Notes: a model not told the origin generated them from the letters alone. 64,000 bases of DNA from Liolophura sinensis (GCF_032854445.1 NC_088306.1:11157386-11221385); one strand, 5' to 3'; shown: positions 24,201-39,200, counted from the first letter of the stretch. Program-made: numbers and translations.

Positions 24201-27200
24201 AAACCTACAAGATCCCTTATCATGGCCATGTTTGAGACCACGCCTTGTGTGTCTTAGCCAAATGTTTTTTCATACCTGACTTCCTTGGAGACCTCCTTCT
24301 GGTGGAAGGTGGGGCAGGGGAGTTCTTCAGCATCTCAGTCAGTTTCTCCTCATCACCATCCACGCACCCCAAACACCCTGGGCAGGGCTGCACCTTCTCG
24401 TACAGATAGAAATTGTCAGGTAATTTGTAACTTCGGGCTTTTACCACCTGCTCAGGTGTGGCTTTTTCTTCTCTCACAAACACAACATCATCATCCTCAC
24501 CTGCTGCAGCAAAAAAAAAAAAAAATCAAAGATATCCTCACAATGAACTGAAGTGAAGATGAGAAAAATACACTGAAATGATGGTTCTTCACTAGGTCTA
24601 ATGCATAAACTTATGTCCTTTTGTGTCATGAAGTTACATGTAGGATGTAGGTGTAAACAAAACTTTTAAGACTTTGTTTTTTTCATTCTTTCACTGAAAG
24701 AAATCAAGGCCAGTGGAAAGGCCTCAGAAATGGAGTACTTTTGTTTTCACATTTTTTTTGAGGGGGGCGGGGTTATTTTTAAATATCTACACTCCATTCA
24801 TTTATTTATTTATTCGATTGGTGTTTTATGCCATGCTTATACGACGGCAGCCATCACTACAGTGGTACTAAATCAGATGGAGCCTGTGGGAAACTCACAA
24901 CCATCCACAAAATGCTGCCAGACCTTTCCGTGTATAACTGGAGAGGAAAGCTGGACAAATGTGCTCAAGTACTTGAATTCTTGGAACGCATATGTACATG
25001 TACCTTAACTATTCAACAATGTGACTGCATTTTATCTTTAAAAACAAAACCAAAAAAAAAACCCCAAAAAAACAACAAAAAAAACGAAGAAAAAAAGAAG
25101 AAGTAATAAAGGCAACTTTTCAGTTGTCGTTTCACGAACGCTTTAATTCATGCTCTGTTTTCTTCCACTTTGGTTTTAATGAAAAATTTCTTATGGTTCA
25201 GGTTAACAGAGGGAGGGTAACCTGCACAGGTGCATGCATCTATCTATTTTCCATCGGTTGATCTGCCTGAGAAAATGACGACTCACCTTTATGATCACAT
25301 GTATCCTTTCATCTTGTAAGATATTTCTGCTACTTTTACGCTCTTACAAATTTACATACAGGACATGATTGAACGGTTTTACTGACCTTTAGCAGAAGCA
25401 GGTGTGGGTGCCTCCTTCTGGAGGTTTGATTGGCTCCCCTTGACAGGGCTTCTTTCTGCCGCCAGCTGACGTCCCAGTTCAAACGTCTCCTTGAACTTGT
25501 TCCCAATTTCTGGTGTTTTGAAGCGTATTGCCAGCTGCTGATGTTTATGATCTTCATCCGCAAAGTCCACTGCATGCCAGATCCAGGCTTTACCCTCTGA
25601 CTTTGCCATAGGCTTCAGGTCCATATCTGTTGTAATCTGATGGTTGCAGCAAATCTTCAGGATCTGGTCTCTTCGCATAAGGATTCGAATTTTCTTGTTC
25701 TTGCTATGATGGAGTAGCTTCACGACTCCCAAACCACGCTCCTTCCACTCACTGTTGTCAAATCGATACAGCTTTGCACGACTCTCAAACATAACGGTCT
25801 CTTCTTCTTCTCCAGTCTTCAAATCTACCTTTTCTGGAAGTTTCACCACAGGCTCAAAGAAGATGTGGGAGTCTTCCCCTTCTTTGTTCACATAGTGTCC
25901 ATGATCATCTACCTCTGGTGACTTGGGGGAGGTGACTACATGGGCTTTTGCTGAGGTGCTTGGGGTTGAGGGACCCACACCAGTGAATGTGAACTTTGTC
26001 AACGGAGAGCCAAAGACAAAAGAGTCACTGGCTGAGCCTGTGCCCCCAAGGGCACCTGCTACTGTGCCTGTTGTGGAAGATCCAAAAAGACTCTTGGATG
26101 AGACAGGGGTTTTAGTGGATGTCTCTGACTGTGCTATGTCTGTCAGCAATGTTGACCCGGTGGCTGGCGAATCCGACTGAAGCAAATCTTTCAGAGTCTT
26201 ACCCTGTGTGCCACTCGTTTTCTCTGCTTCAGTAGCAGTTGTTGAAGCTGTGGTTGTCACACCAAAAGAGAAGCCACTTGGTTTGTTTCCAGAGGAACTG
26301 CTTCCAAACACAAACCCTGAACTCCCCTCTGTCTTTTCAGAGCTGCTAAATGTGAATGTGGAGCTTCCTGAAGACTCAGCTGGTTTTGTCTGGGTACCAA
26401 AAGAAAACCCAGCTCCTGATGTGAACTTGAAGCCAGACGCGCCCTGCACTTCTTCCGGCTTCACACCAGCTTGCAGAGTGCCACAAGCAGGGCACTTTTT
26501 CACAGCAGCGCTGTTAACGATTAAACAGCCAGAGCATTCCCAGGATCCCTCGGGTTTCTTGAATAGTTCGGATAAAGTTTTGGAACTAACATCTGTTTTC
26601 TTACCTTGACTCGCAGCTGCTTCACTGCTGGATGGCTTCGTTTCCTGTTCACCAAAAACAACTCCACTGGTACTGTTTGCTGCTGGCTTAGATGCGTCTT
26701 TGTTCTGTGAAAAGGAACCGAAAGTATATCCAGAAGATATTCCAGTGGTCGACTTTTCAGACACGTCTTTGCTTGAAGATGCAGGGCTGCCGAATGAAAA
26801 CCCAGTGGAGCTATCAGCTTCAGGTTTAGCAGAAGCTCCCTTGGAAGATGGAACAGGAGAGCCGAAGGAAAATCCTCCTGTAGAGCCAAGGCTGAATCCA
26901 GACGAGCCAAATTTAAACCCAGTGCCAGTGGCCCCAAAAGCCGAAGTTGATGATGGTTCTTCTTTGACATCTTCTGGTTTAACTCCAGGCTTTAAGTTAC
27001 CACATGCTGGACATTTTTTCACTGTGCCTTCATTACGTATGAAGCATCCACTGCATTCCCACGATCCTTCTGCAGGTTTGAACAGCTCTGACAAAGGTTT
27101 AGAAACCGCAGGAGACTTGTCCTCCACTTTGGCTGTCGGAGCATCTGTAGATGAGGTGACCTCAGGTTCTGCCTTGATCTTCTCCACACACTCTTCAAAG

Positions 27201-30200
27201 ACTTTCTTGAAAGTAGCAGCTATTTCTGCATTCTTAAATCTAGCGGCCAGCTGCTCATTCTTTACCTCCTCATCCGCGTAATCCACAGCATTCCAGCACC
27301 AAGATTTACTTGAAGAAGGCATGGGGCTCAGCTTCATGTCCTCGCTCAGGTAATGATTGGCACAGAGTTTCAGAACTTGGTCTCGTCTCATGACAATTCT
27401 TGTTCTCTTCGTCTTCTTGTGTCGTAGGATTTTCATTTCACCCACTCCTCTCTCTTTCCACTGTTTTGATTCCGTGTCAAAGCGAAATAATCGGCATCTT
27501 TCGGAAAACAGCTTGTCTTCCTCTTCTTCACCAGTCTTCACTTCCACCAGGTCGGGTAAAGGAATAACCGGTTGAAAATCCACATTAGGTTCGTACTCAT
27601 CCACAGTGTCTTCCTCTCTTCTTCCAGGACTGTCTTTCCCAGCTGTTACCTTCACTCCCGGAGATCTGTTGACCACAGGTGATGCTGTATTGCCAGCAGA
27701 CAGACCAGCAAATGAGGGCGTGGCAGCACCTTGTCCAGGCTGTGTTGCTGGGTTCTGAGTTCCAGCAGCAAAAGAAAATCCCTCAAACGGCTTAGTTGTT
27801 GTTTTGGATGGACTAGTCAGTGCCTTGCCAGATGGGACTGCTTTCTGTCTTTCTTCAGTTCCTGATGTAGCCGGAGAGCTGATGATTGGTGCAGCCTTGA
27901 AAGTGAATCCTCCAAAAACATTTTTGCCAGCATCACCTTTAGCTGCATCAGCAGCCGGCACAGTTGGTAAAGAGGGTTTATTTTGTGTGTCTTTATGCTT
28001 GGCTGCAATCTGGCTTAGCATGCCAGCGGCAGAGCCACCAGTCTGAAGAACAGGCTGTCCACTCTTCGCCAATGCTGGAGCAGATGTAGTCCCTGTTGGT
28101 GTACCTTCCCTTGCAGCAGCAATGTTTTGCAACAGCACTTTGACTTTCTCAACAGCCAAGTTGAAGCCAGCCGTCTCGTTGGTGTCACTGAACTTAAGGA
28201 CAAACTTATCCGTGGAGCCAGTTTTTGTCCACTCAAAAGTGTCTGGCACAAACATGGCTGGCTTTACCTGAACCTCTGCGGAAAATTCATGGTTCATCAC
28301 CACCTCTTTGGTTTCTGTGACAGCTTGTACAGCGATCATTGGTCTGCTTCCCCGTACAATGTGGAACATCTTCAAGCTACATGCCAGAGGTTTATTAGCA
28401 TTGGCTGTGATGGTTGCTCTCCCTGCAAACAGCAGGGACACACCTTCAGGGAGTGTAGGTGTGGAGGGATGAGCCGCAGGTTGGTCTGGTCTCTGCGCAG
28501 AAGCTGTCTGACCTGTACTCAGCTGTCCTGCAAGAGGCTGGCCAACAGAAGTCATCGGTGCAGATTTTCCAGCCATTTGTGGTCTGGTTACCATGGAGAC
28601 TGGCACATTAGGTTTCAGTGCCATAGCCTGGCCTGCCACAACATTAGGAGGCAATGCTTGGGTAGAGACTGTAGAGGTTAGGTTAGGGCTGCCGGTGCCC
28701 TGGGCACTAAACAGGCCTGGAGCATTAGTTGCCAGAGCAGTGGCAAGTGATGAGTGTGTAGTGGTATTTGAAGGATACACAGAAGCATGGGTTTGTGGGG
28801 AAGAGAAATACCCTGGGCCTGGCATGGCAGGGGATGGCACTGGTGGTCGGTAACCATACTGCAGAGACTGTCCTCTAAGCCCTGCTCCCACCAGTCCTTG
28901 TTGTGGGACTGGTGGGCGCATATGTGGCTGGTAGGTTATTGTGGATTTGCCTTCAAGTCCTGCTCTATTCCCGTATGGCCAGTCTTGTACATCTTGCAGA
29001 TAATACGGCTGTGCCCCTGTCCCATCATCGACAAAGCACTCCCCGTCTATATGATAAGGGTCTTCTTCCTCGTTGTCATCCCGATCAATGATGTCTTCCT
29101 CCAGGTCTGCAGTGGCAAAGCTGTAAGCTGGGCCACTGTAGAAGTCCCCTTGATTGATGGGGTGATGCCTTGGCCCTAGTCTGTTCACTGAGGGAAATCG
29201 CACGCTCCCTGCATGGCTTGGGCTTGGCATCTGGTAGCCATACTGAGGCATCCAGCTGGGTGATGGTGAGTAAGGGAATCCTCCAGCCTGGAGTGGGGCA
29301 CCCATCATGTATGGTGAGCCTGTGGGGAGTGTCTGTGATAGCCCCTGGGGAGGCAGAAATGGACCACTTCCCATAAGACGAGCTTGGGTCATCTGAGTCA
29401 ACTGGTCCTGTAATGACACAGCAATAACAAAATGAGTCTTGTTGGATGGTTGCATTTTCATACCTACATAACTTCAATATCAAAAATCTGTCATATTTAT
29501 AGTATGGCATCACTAAAGCAGATGATATGAATTTTACCTATAGCAGTCATAGTGAACTTGGCCAATGGTCTCGAGGTGAAAATGAAAATTGTCTTTGAAT
29601 GCTAAAACGCTGGCAGAGGCTTCAAAATTGTGACATATTGTGTTCATAAAGAGCTTGACAGACAAACTGAAGGAATGAACAGAGAGATGGACAGTTTGAT
29701 AGCCTGAGGATGTCCCTTACAACAACAACCATTAGTCACTTTTGAAAGGGATAAAATATATTTTTTGCAAAAGATTTGAAACTGAATGTTTAAGATACCT
29801 GAAGCTGCTTGTTGAGCGTGCGTGACTCCTTCAGTTCATCCATAATCTCTTTGTTGTTCTGGATAAGTTCTTTGTTCTGCTCCATCACTGTCTTCAGCAG
29901 CGTGTCTTGACTTAAGGTCAGTGCTCTCATCTGGGCTTCAAGACGCTCTGGGCTGGGTCGGATACGTCCACTGACCTGTGGAAAGGAGGAATGTGATTGA
30001 CCATGGCGTTCAGCAAACACTAAATGACTGAATGAGTAAATGAATGACACAGATTAAAAACCGAATCACATCCGTAGTACTGGAAGGCCTCCTTGTCCTT
30101 AAACCACATCTGGGGGCTTCCGTGGCTCAGTTGGTTAGCGTGCTAGCGCAGCGTAATGACCAAGGAGTCTCTCACCAATGTGGTCACTGTGAGTTCAAGT

Positions 30201-33200
30201 CCAACTCATGCTGGCTTCCTCTCTGGCCGTACGTGGGAAGGTCTGCCAGCACCCTGCGGATGGTCATGGGTTTCCCCCGGGCTCTGTCTGGTTTCCTCCC
30301 ACTATAATGCTGGCCGCCGTCGTATAAGTGAAATATTCTTGAATATGGCGTAAAACACCAATCAAATAAATAAATAAACAAATAAATAAACCACATCTAA
30401 TCGTTTGGATTACTATTATTCTTCATAAAATTGCAACACTGTAAATGCTTTTTTATTCATGGGTTTTAAACTTTCGCGTATTTAGTGAGAAGACACATAA
30501 GCAGGAATCAACTTTTGCAGAATTTTCAGACAATTGATAAACGAAAATCAAACTTCAATACAGAAATGTCGAGTAATAAAACAACTCAAGCATTCAAGTA
30601 ACAATGTTATCATTTAAACTCATTTGTACCTGTAAGATGTGACAAAAATTCTGTACGATACAGTAACTTGAACAGACAAAGGAAGTTAATCCTCCTAAGC
30701 TTTTAATCTTTTGAAGACTGTTAATCTTTATAAGACGAAGCTGTTACTTGCTGTGTAAGCAAGTATTCATGTCTCTCACTAAGGGAGACAACGAAGAATT
30801 AAATGTGATATAAATAAACCCCACTGTTTAATTCTCATGAATCAGCACTGTGAGTGAAACTTTGAGTGAAATGTGACAGACTTGAGTAAATTTCTCAGAA
30901 ATCATCATTATGAAAAGGAAGTTTGAAGTGCGGAAACCCCCAAGCGATGTATTGGGCGCATCGGAAAGGTGATCTGACATGAAAGCAAGAACAGTCGATA
31001 AAAAAACAGCCTCTCTCATCGTATCACGTACACACGCCCGGTACAAATTACTGATTTGTATGTTTCTAACCACGGCAATAAACCAACAACAATGTTGCAA
31101 TGTGGTAATACCTAGATGGAGCTAAACCTCCTTAAAAGAAAGCAAGATTGACTGACGATCAGTTAAGCTGGATTTGTTAAAGCCGGAATACATTCTAATT
31201 AGGTATTTCTAATTAACATATTTGAAAAAGTATTAGAACTGAAGTGCCTGTTAACGAATTTATAACTGTAACGCATGCTACATTAATAAATTACTTACAT
31301 GTGTTTTATATTCCATTCCACTTATTTTCACGGAAATGTGTTTGTCATATCTTGAAATCTGGTAAATGCAGAAAAACCAAACTTCTCACCTCAGACATTG
31401 ACAAGTGAGGCTTGTCTTCGTCGATCAGTGTGGAGAGCGTATTCCTGACAATGGGCTTCAGGTTAGGGGTGCTCTGGGCCAGGTAGGGCAGCCTGCTGGG
31501 GGTAGCGATGGGCATGGTCTGCACACCTGTTAGCCCCATGGGGCTCTCAAAGTCCTCAGAGTTCACACTCAAGTTAACACTGTCATTCTGAATACCTGAC
31601 AAGTGGAAATGGTAAGTTCATACCTGAATGATCGACTCTGATAATACAAACAAAAAAAAAAAAAAAAAATTACACGTACAAAATAAGAGAGTAAAACCAG
31701 AGTAGTAACGACAAGTGTGATTGCTGGCAATATCTCGTGCAACCAGTGAAAACGCCCTCCTGTCAATTTACCTCAGTTGGGGCTTTATTCTTACTGGTCA
31801 CGGAAATGCTTAAGATCAATGCTTGGACATTGACGGCTGAGTTGATGGCCTTGCTCTCTTTCTAACCACTCAGCCCTAGGTCAATGAAAGTGACTATGGC
31901 TGTGGGCCGCGGGCCCTGGATCTACCGCCTCCTGAAGAGGACACTCTAGAAATGAGTAAGAAATGACAAAAAAAACCCATGAATCTTATTAGATTATTAT
32001 TAGATTATTGAAGGCAATATCTTTGGTAAAGAAAACAAAACCTGCTAAAGCCTGCTTCTCATGAGAGCACTGCCACCAGTGAATGATATATCGCCGACGA
32101 GCCCTCATCGGTCGCCACCAGTTAAGTAGAAACGTGTTCAACTTTCCTGGTCAGAGCCAGTGAATTAATGTCATGAGAAAACTTGAAACACTGTTCCTGC
32201 CACACTCAACCTCCAAGTGACTGAGAATCAGGTTTTAGATTTGTAAATGTTACCTTCCTCTGTGTCTGCCCGGGACAGTCTGATTTCTATATCATCCAGG
32301 TCACGTGACAGCAACTTGTTGAGCTCCTACAAGACAAGCGGCATTCTTTCTGAATGAACACGATGGAGTTTAATGCTTGCATGATTGAGGGAGGGGGGGG
32401 TGGGGGGGGGGGGGGGGGGGCAGCTTTATGAACCCAAACCCAATTTTCCTACCATTAATTTTTACTTGTGGAAGACATTTCTGTGAAGTTCTACTCATCC
32501 AATAAGCAAGAGCTACTGTGATATTCATTGTCGAGTTTGGGATGAAAAAAAAGTTTTGTGACACTTAAAATTGTCCACAGCACTTCGTCGGTAATAGGGC
32601 TCTGCCCAGTTTCCTTCCTCCATAATGCTGGCCATTGTCATTATAAGTGAAATATTCTTAAGTACTCAGTGTGAAACACCAATAAAATAAATAAATAAAT
32701 CAAATAACCAAAAATAAAATCCAAAATTGATTCATGATAGTTTAGACTTAGCTTACAGTGGTTTTTCTAATGTCATTCACTTATTATTTTGATTACTTTC
32801 ACTTTTTAATCATAACCTGGATTCTCTTCTTTCGGGTTTAATGGTGCTCCTTGCATGTCTGGAGAGCGGCATACATGTATATGTAAATAACAATTGGTTA
32901 TCCACCAATCAAAAAGGACCCAATGTCCTAGGTTTTCCAGCACTTTTAAGGAACATTTAGTTACATGTATCTTGGTAGCTTAATACCAAATGTTCAATTT
33001 CAAATACAATATGATATTTAACATAAAAAAATTCAAGTACTTTTCCGAACTCGTTTTCAGGCGCTTAAACGTCTCAAACAAAATTCTAGTACTTTCTCTG
33101 ATCAATTGAAACCTGGAATAAAAAAAAATTCACAGATGAACTAACATGGTTTTTGTCTCCACGCAGCCTGTCCAATGTGAGATAGAAGGCGTCTCTAGCC

Positions 33201-36200
33201 TTGATCAAAAGCGCTTCATACTTTGCGCGGACATCTGGCGTCAGCTGATCCTTGGTCTTGTCACACACCGCACTGTTAGCCAGTTGTTTGTACACCTACA
33301 ACAACAACATTCAACACACTGAGGTCCAAAACAGGGAACAAATATCAAGTCAATCCTCTCGAGCTCCAAATTACATGCAGATGCTGAGTGACCTTTTGCT
33401 GTGATTTTAACACCAGACCGTGTTCACAACAACATTCTTATCTTTATAATACAGTTTTAAACAAAGAATTTCTCAAGACGCTATTCATTTAAAAACCAAA
33501 GCTCCTTACTTAAAGACTTCTAGGTTCTTTTTGTGTTCCTTTCTGTTACATACAAGTGGAGGATGAGGAGTTTGATTAATCAAAATTTCATGAATATACG
33601 CTCAAGTGCTGCAACTCCGAAGAGTGTCTCTGAATTTGAATACCACAAATATAGTAAAAATAACAACCCTGTACACTCTTCACAAATTTCACTCGCCGCT
33701 GTGTTGTAGTAACCTCTATTTATTTCTATTATTTATTTATTTGATTGGTGTTTTACGCCGTACTGAAAAATATTTCACTTATACTACGGCGGCCAGCATT
33801 ATGGTGGGAGGAAACCGGGCAGAACCAGGGGGATACCCACGACCATCTGCAGGTTGTAGGCAAACCTTCCCACATACGGCTGGAGAGGAAGCCAGCATGA
33901 GCTGGACTTGAACTCACAGCGACCGCACTGGTGAGAGACTCCTGGGTCATTACGCTGCGCTAGCGGGATAACAGAGCCACGGAGGCCCCTCGTCACCTCT
34001 ATTTACTTGACTGTGGTGATTTTCACTACCTTTGCTGCACAGTAACCGGTATTTACTTGACTGTGATGATTTTCACTACCTGTGCTGCGTAGTTACCTCT
34101 TTTTACCTGACCATGATGACTTCCACTACCTGTGCTGCGTAGTAACCTCTATTTACTTGACTGTGATGATTTTCACTACCTGTGCTGCGCAGTAACTGGT
34201 ATTTACTTGACTGATGATTTTCACTATTTGTGCTGCGTAGTTACCTCATTTTACTTGACCATGATGACTTCCACTACCTGTGCTGCGTAGTTACCTCTTT
34301 TTACCTGACCATGATGACTTCCACTACCTGTGCTGCGCAGTAACCTCTATTTACTTGACTGTGATGATTTTCACTACCTGTGCTGCGTAGTTACCTCTTT
34401 TTACCTGACCATGATGACTACCACTACCTGTGCTGCGTAGTTACCTCTTTTTACCTGACCATGATGACTTCCACTACCTGTGCTGCGCAGTAACCTCTAT
34501 TTACTTGACTGTGATGATTTTCACTACCTGTGCTGCGTAGTTACCTCTTTTTACCTGACCATGATGACTACCACTACCTGTGCTGCGTAGTTACCTCTTT
34601 TTACCTGACCATGATGACTACCACTACCTGTGCTGCGTAGTTACCTCTTTTTACCTGACCATGATGACTTCCACTATCTGTGCTGCGTAGTAACTTCTAT
34701 TTACTTGACTGTGATGATTTCCACTACCTGTGCTGTGTAGTAAACTCTATTTACTTGACTGTGATGATTTTCACTACCTGTGCTGTGTAGCAACTTCTAT
34801 TTACTTGACTGTGATGATTTTCACTACCTGTGCTGTGTAGTAAGAAGCGTACGGTCGCTCCACTTTCTCAAATGACATCAGTGCAGACTCGTACTCCTTA
34901 TTGTTCATGGCTATGACGCCAATATACAACTCTCCATCCCCTATCAGACTCCTGATTGTTTTTGAGTCCAGTTCTTTTGCCCCATCCTCCGGAAAGAGGC
35001 GTTCCTGGGATATTCGCACCGGCTGATGTCTGCAAATAGATCAGCAACTGACTGTAGATACTAAGTTAGTAACTGTCTACTGATACTGGGCCAGTAATTC
35101 CGCAGTAATATTAGGTCAGTAACTGCCCACTAATATTGGGTCAGTAATTGTGCATTAATATTAGGTCAATAACTGTCCATTAATACTGGGTCACTAATTG
35201 TGCAGTAATATTGGGCCAGAAATTTTGCAGTAATATTGGGTCAGTAATTGTGGACTAATATTGGGTTACTGTCCATTAATATTGGGTCAGTAATTGTCCA
35301 ATAATAACTGCTCCTTAATACTGTGCAGTAATATTGGGTCAGTAACTGCCACTAATATTGGGTCAGTAACTGCCCACTAATATTGGGCCAGTAACAGTCC
35401 AGTAATATTGGGCCAGTAATTGGCCCCGCAAGTGTCCAGTAATATTGGGTCAGTAACTGTCCACTAATATTGGGCCATAAATGCAGATAATGACAAACAA
35501 TTTTGCCCCAAAACTGCAATTAAATAAAGGCAAATAAAAGTGATCAAATATTACTTTGGAGGCTACAACTTATACCATTCTAAAATCAATGAAACTCTCA
35601 GAATCAGATAAAATGCAGAGCCTATGCCGCGGACAAAATCTTAGGCCAGTAAATACCATATTGGGTTAGGAATTATTTGCCCACAACGACAAGGTCAGTA
35701 AAATTGTCCATTAATATTGAGTCAATAACTGCACACAATAAACAGTGGCTCAGCATTAGCCGATAAATATTGTCCATACATATAAATACTGAATCAGAAT
35801 AAATAGTTCAAGAATATTATGTCAGTTATAACCATTTATTATTGGGTCATTGATACTTGGTCATTTAATCTGTTAATATCTGACCTTGTAGAACAGCATT
35901 TACACCAGTTTACAACTGTCACTATCACTAAATACCTGGTCCAAAGACATTCATTTACCGCTCTCATTTTAACCATATTTCCCTGCTCACCTTTCCATCT
36001 TGTGCAGGAGCTCCAGTGCTTTGCGCCAATAGTGAGCTGTCCTGGTTTCCACTGCTGATATCACTGGGTCTGAGGCGGAATCCTGGTCTGGTTTTGCTCT
36101 CATTTCTGATGCCTATGTGAAAAGAGAAAGGCATAAACATCAACAACAACAAAATTTACCTACATTCTACTGCGCGTGTATTCTTTACTATTTATACATC

Positions 36201-39200
36201 AGTAAAATCTCAGTATTTCCTTCCCCGATAAAAATCTTCACAAGTTAGATAACACTTTTGTTGTTACATTTTGTTACATTCCGCATCACAAGGCCATGCA
36301 GTTCCGTACAATATATAGTTCGCCCAAAAAAAGAGGGGGTAGTAATTCTTCATGTGCTTAATTTACGTAAATATCCATATTACATTATCATTAAGCACCT
36401 TTGTAGAATGGTTAATTACTTACAGACACCGTTCAAAACAGTAAAAAGGTTCTGTGGGCGCGGACACGAACGAAATTGCAGCGCGTATAAATAGGATCAG
36501 AAATACGACGAAGAAGGCACATTGCTTACTTTTTTCACAGATGCAACAGATAAACTGATACGCATTTATATACGCGTAGAGAAAATGTCAGGATATAAAT
36601 AAATAATAGAATATTGCACAGTGAAGGTTGCTCACAACTTCAATGATTCGAAACTGTTAAGTCAACATGTTTGAAGGAAATCTAAAAAAAATATTTTATT
36701 CATTTTCAAAATTATTTTGGTTATAAGTGAATCTAAGGCACCAAAAATTTTATTCTGTGTCTGACACTAAAAAATCCCAAAATGGAATAAAAATGTAACT
36801 GAAAATCCAACATTTTATTTTGTCGGATCTTGTCGCTTTTATAGTTTTCCTGTTTTCAGCTAAAGGCTTTCTGATCATGCAAATATGCCCACATTCCCCC
36901 AAATTAGATGATTTTCATATTTTATATTTATACCCTCCATTAACAATGATAAAAATTTACACTACCCGTAAAATAAAAAAACTTTAACGTTTAAACTGGT
37001 GTGGCCTGAGCACTCCTGTACTTTTGGATGCTGGGTGTCATCATGAGAAACGGAGCCACGCCCTTACCCTTTCGTCCAGTGTCTTAGCCAGGTGTACGAT
37101 CATGTTGATGGACATTCCGTGATTCCCAATGATCCGAACTGCCTCCAAACCCCTCTGTAACACCAGTCGTAATTTGGGGAAATTATCTCTGTGAAGAAAA
37201 GATAGTTGACAATGATTGGTCAGTCTGTCTGACTGTTATCTACACTAACAGTCTGAGACTAACAGATACATGTACACCTCTGGGAGAGGGGGGAGACTGG
37301 GTGGGGGTTTGGGGGTGTGGGTTGGGGGGTGTGGGGTTTGGTGGTGTCCTTGTCTGACTAACAAGGCTAATATACAGAAAAACATTATAATGTCACAAAC
37401 AACTGCCAGTAAGGAAATTATCTGTGTCACTGATTTTCAAGACTTTCACATACATTCCTGGAATGGCTTATTCTCAGAGTAACAGGGTTGTTACGCAGGG
37501 TTAAGACGAGAGCGATGAAATCTCAAGCCTGGAAATAAGCAGCAGGCCAAGGACAATGTCCTGCATAAAAAGTCTTCTGAGAGAAGCGGCAAACTGTTTG
37601 GTACAGAACAAAACTGCCACGTAAATAACATTGCAAATTTTCATATAAAGTGAAAAGCTGGAAGATTTGCTATTCTGTCCTGCACCAACTTAAAAGCATC
37701 TCTCCCAATGTTGCAAATGGGCATAGATGTAATTACGACCAATTCCCATAAACAACTGTCACAGCTCCCTGCATATAATATGCCAGAAAAGTTGGAAATT
37801 TCAGGTTAATCGATGTACAAGTTAATGGGTTTTTAGGAAAACAATGAGACAGGATAAAACCATGTACAAATAATAGAATTTTTAAACAAGATATTTTTAT
37901 AGGCTTCCCACCGGAGACAAATCATAAACAAATAAAAAAAACTGGAAATTCTACCAGTATCTTTTATTTATTTATTTATTTATTTGGTGTTTTAGGCCAT
38001 ACTCAAGAATATTTCACTTATATGATGGCGGCCAGCATTTAGTGGGTGGAAACCGGGTAGAGCCCAGGGGAAACCCATGACCATCCGCAGGTTGCTGCAA
38101 ACACCAGTATCTTTGATCATTTTTAAGTGATCAAGAAAGTAAATATTCTGATTACCAAGTTCATTACCACAGAATCACGGACAATCTAATAATATCTACA
38201 AACAGCCAGGTGCCAGAATTATTCTCAAGACAGTTCAGAAATGTAAACAGCATATTTGGTACCACATTTAATGCCATCTGAGCTGTATACAGAGATGTGA
38301 TTATCGTCAACAACAAAAAAATCAGATTTTTGTTTGTTATGTACATTTATCACACACTGGTCCTGTATTCGTCACCTAATACAAAACAGAATTATTGGAT
38401 ATATCATTGCTAAAAATTACCGCCAATAAAGTTGTCAATGTCCCTGAATCGATTACTCAGTTCATAAACATAAAAGATGTTTTTTTCTTCCTAATAAATT
38501 CTTTTGTTGTTGTTGCAAACAAAACTTTGGATTTGCAACAACAGCAGAACTCCCAGAAAATAACATGCCTGTGAATACACTTGTTGGAGTTACTTGACAA
38601 TGCTTGACTCACTTGGCAATGCTTAACTTACTTGGCAATGTTTGCATAGAGTTTATATGCAGCTTCCCACCAGTCTGCCTGCTCTTTACTACACAAAGGT
38701 TTGCACAGCACTGTGGGTAAAAACTCGGGCTGACTTCCATCTTGAGGCAGGATCAGACGACTTTCCTGCACCTTGAGGGCAGAGCAGCGGACAGTCGCAT
38801 AAAGAAACACCTGGAAAATATTCACATGAAGCTTTTATCTCTTTCATTCAAATCACAGCTGAAAGTGAAACCAGTTCTGTCCGCAGCAGTGAATTATAAA
38901 TGAACAAAAACCGATCAGTCGAAATTTTATTAGTGACATTTTCAAAACGTGTGGTATAACTGTGAAATAAAATATTCCTTAAACTGCTGAAGTTTGATTG
39001 CACAAGTACTAAATTGATGATCAGAGGCCCGTTTCACTTAAAAGGTGTAACATTACTACTGCATCTCTGTAATACATGTCGCCACGATGTTAGGCCTCCT
39101 TTGTAAAAAATAGGAGCACATATGATAGAACACATACCTCCACGTCCAGTTGACAAAGAGACTCTGGCGCAGCATTCTCTAGGTTTGTTGTTGTTGTATA

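Noticed and set aside
26208-28681. Plus-strand frames of 72-193 codons opposite exon 23
   Set aside because: Antisense shadows of the giant RANBP2 exon, whose biased codons keep the opposite strand open.
30112-30387. tRNA gene from A- and B-box matches
   Set aside because: The tRNA-like sequence is the SINE head; no complete cloverleaf, and the same head recurs in other SINE copies.
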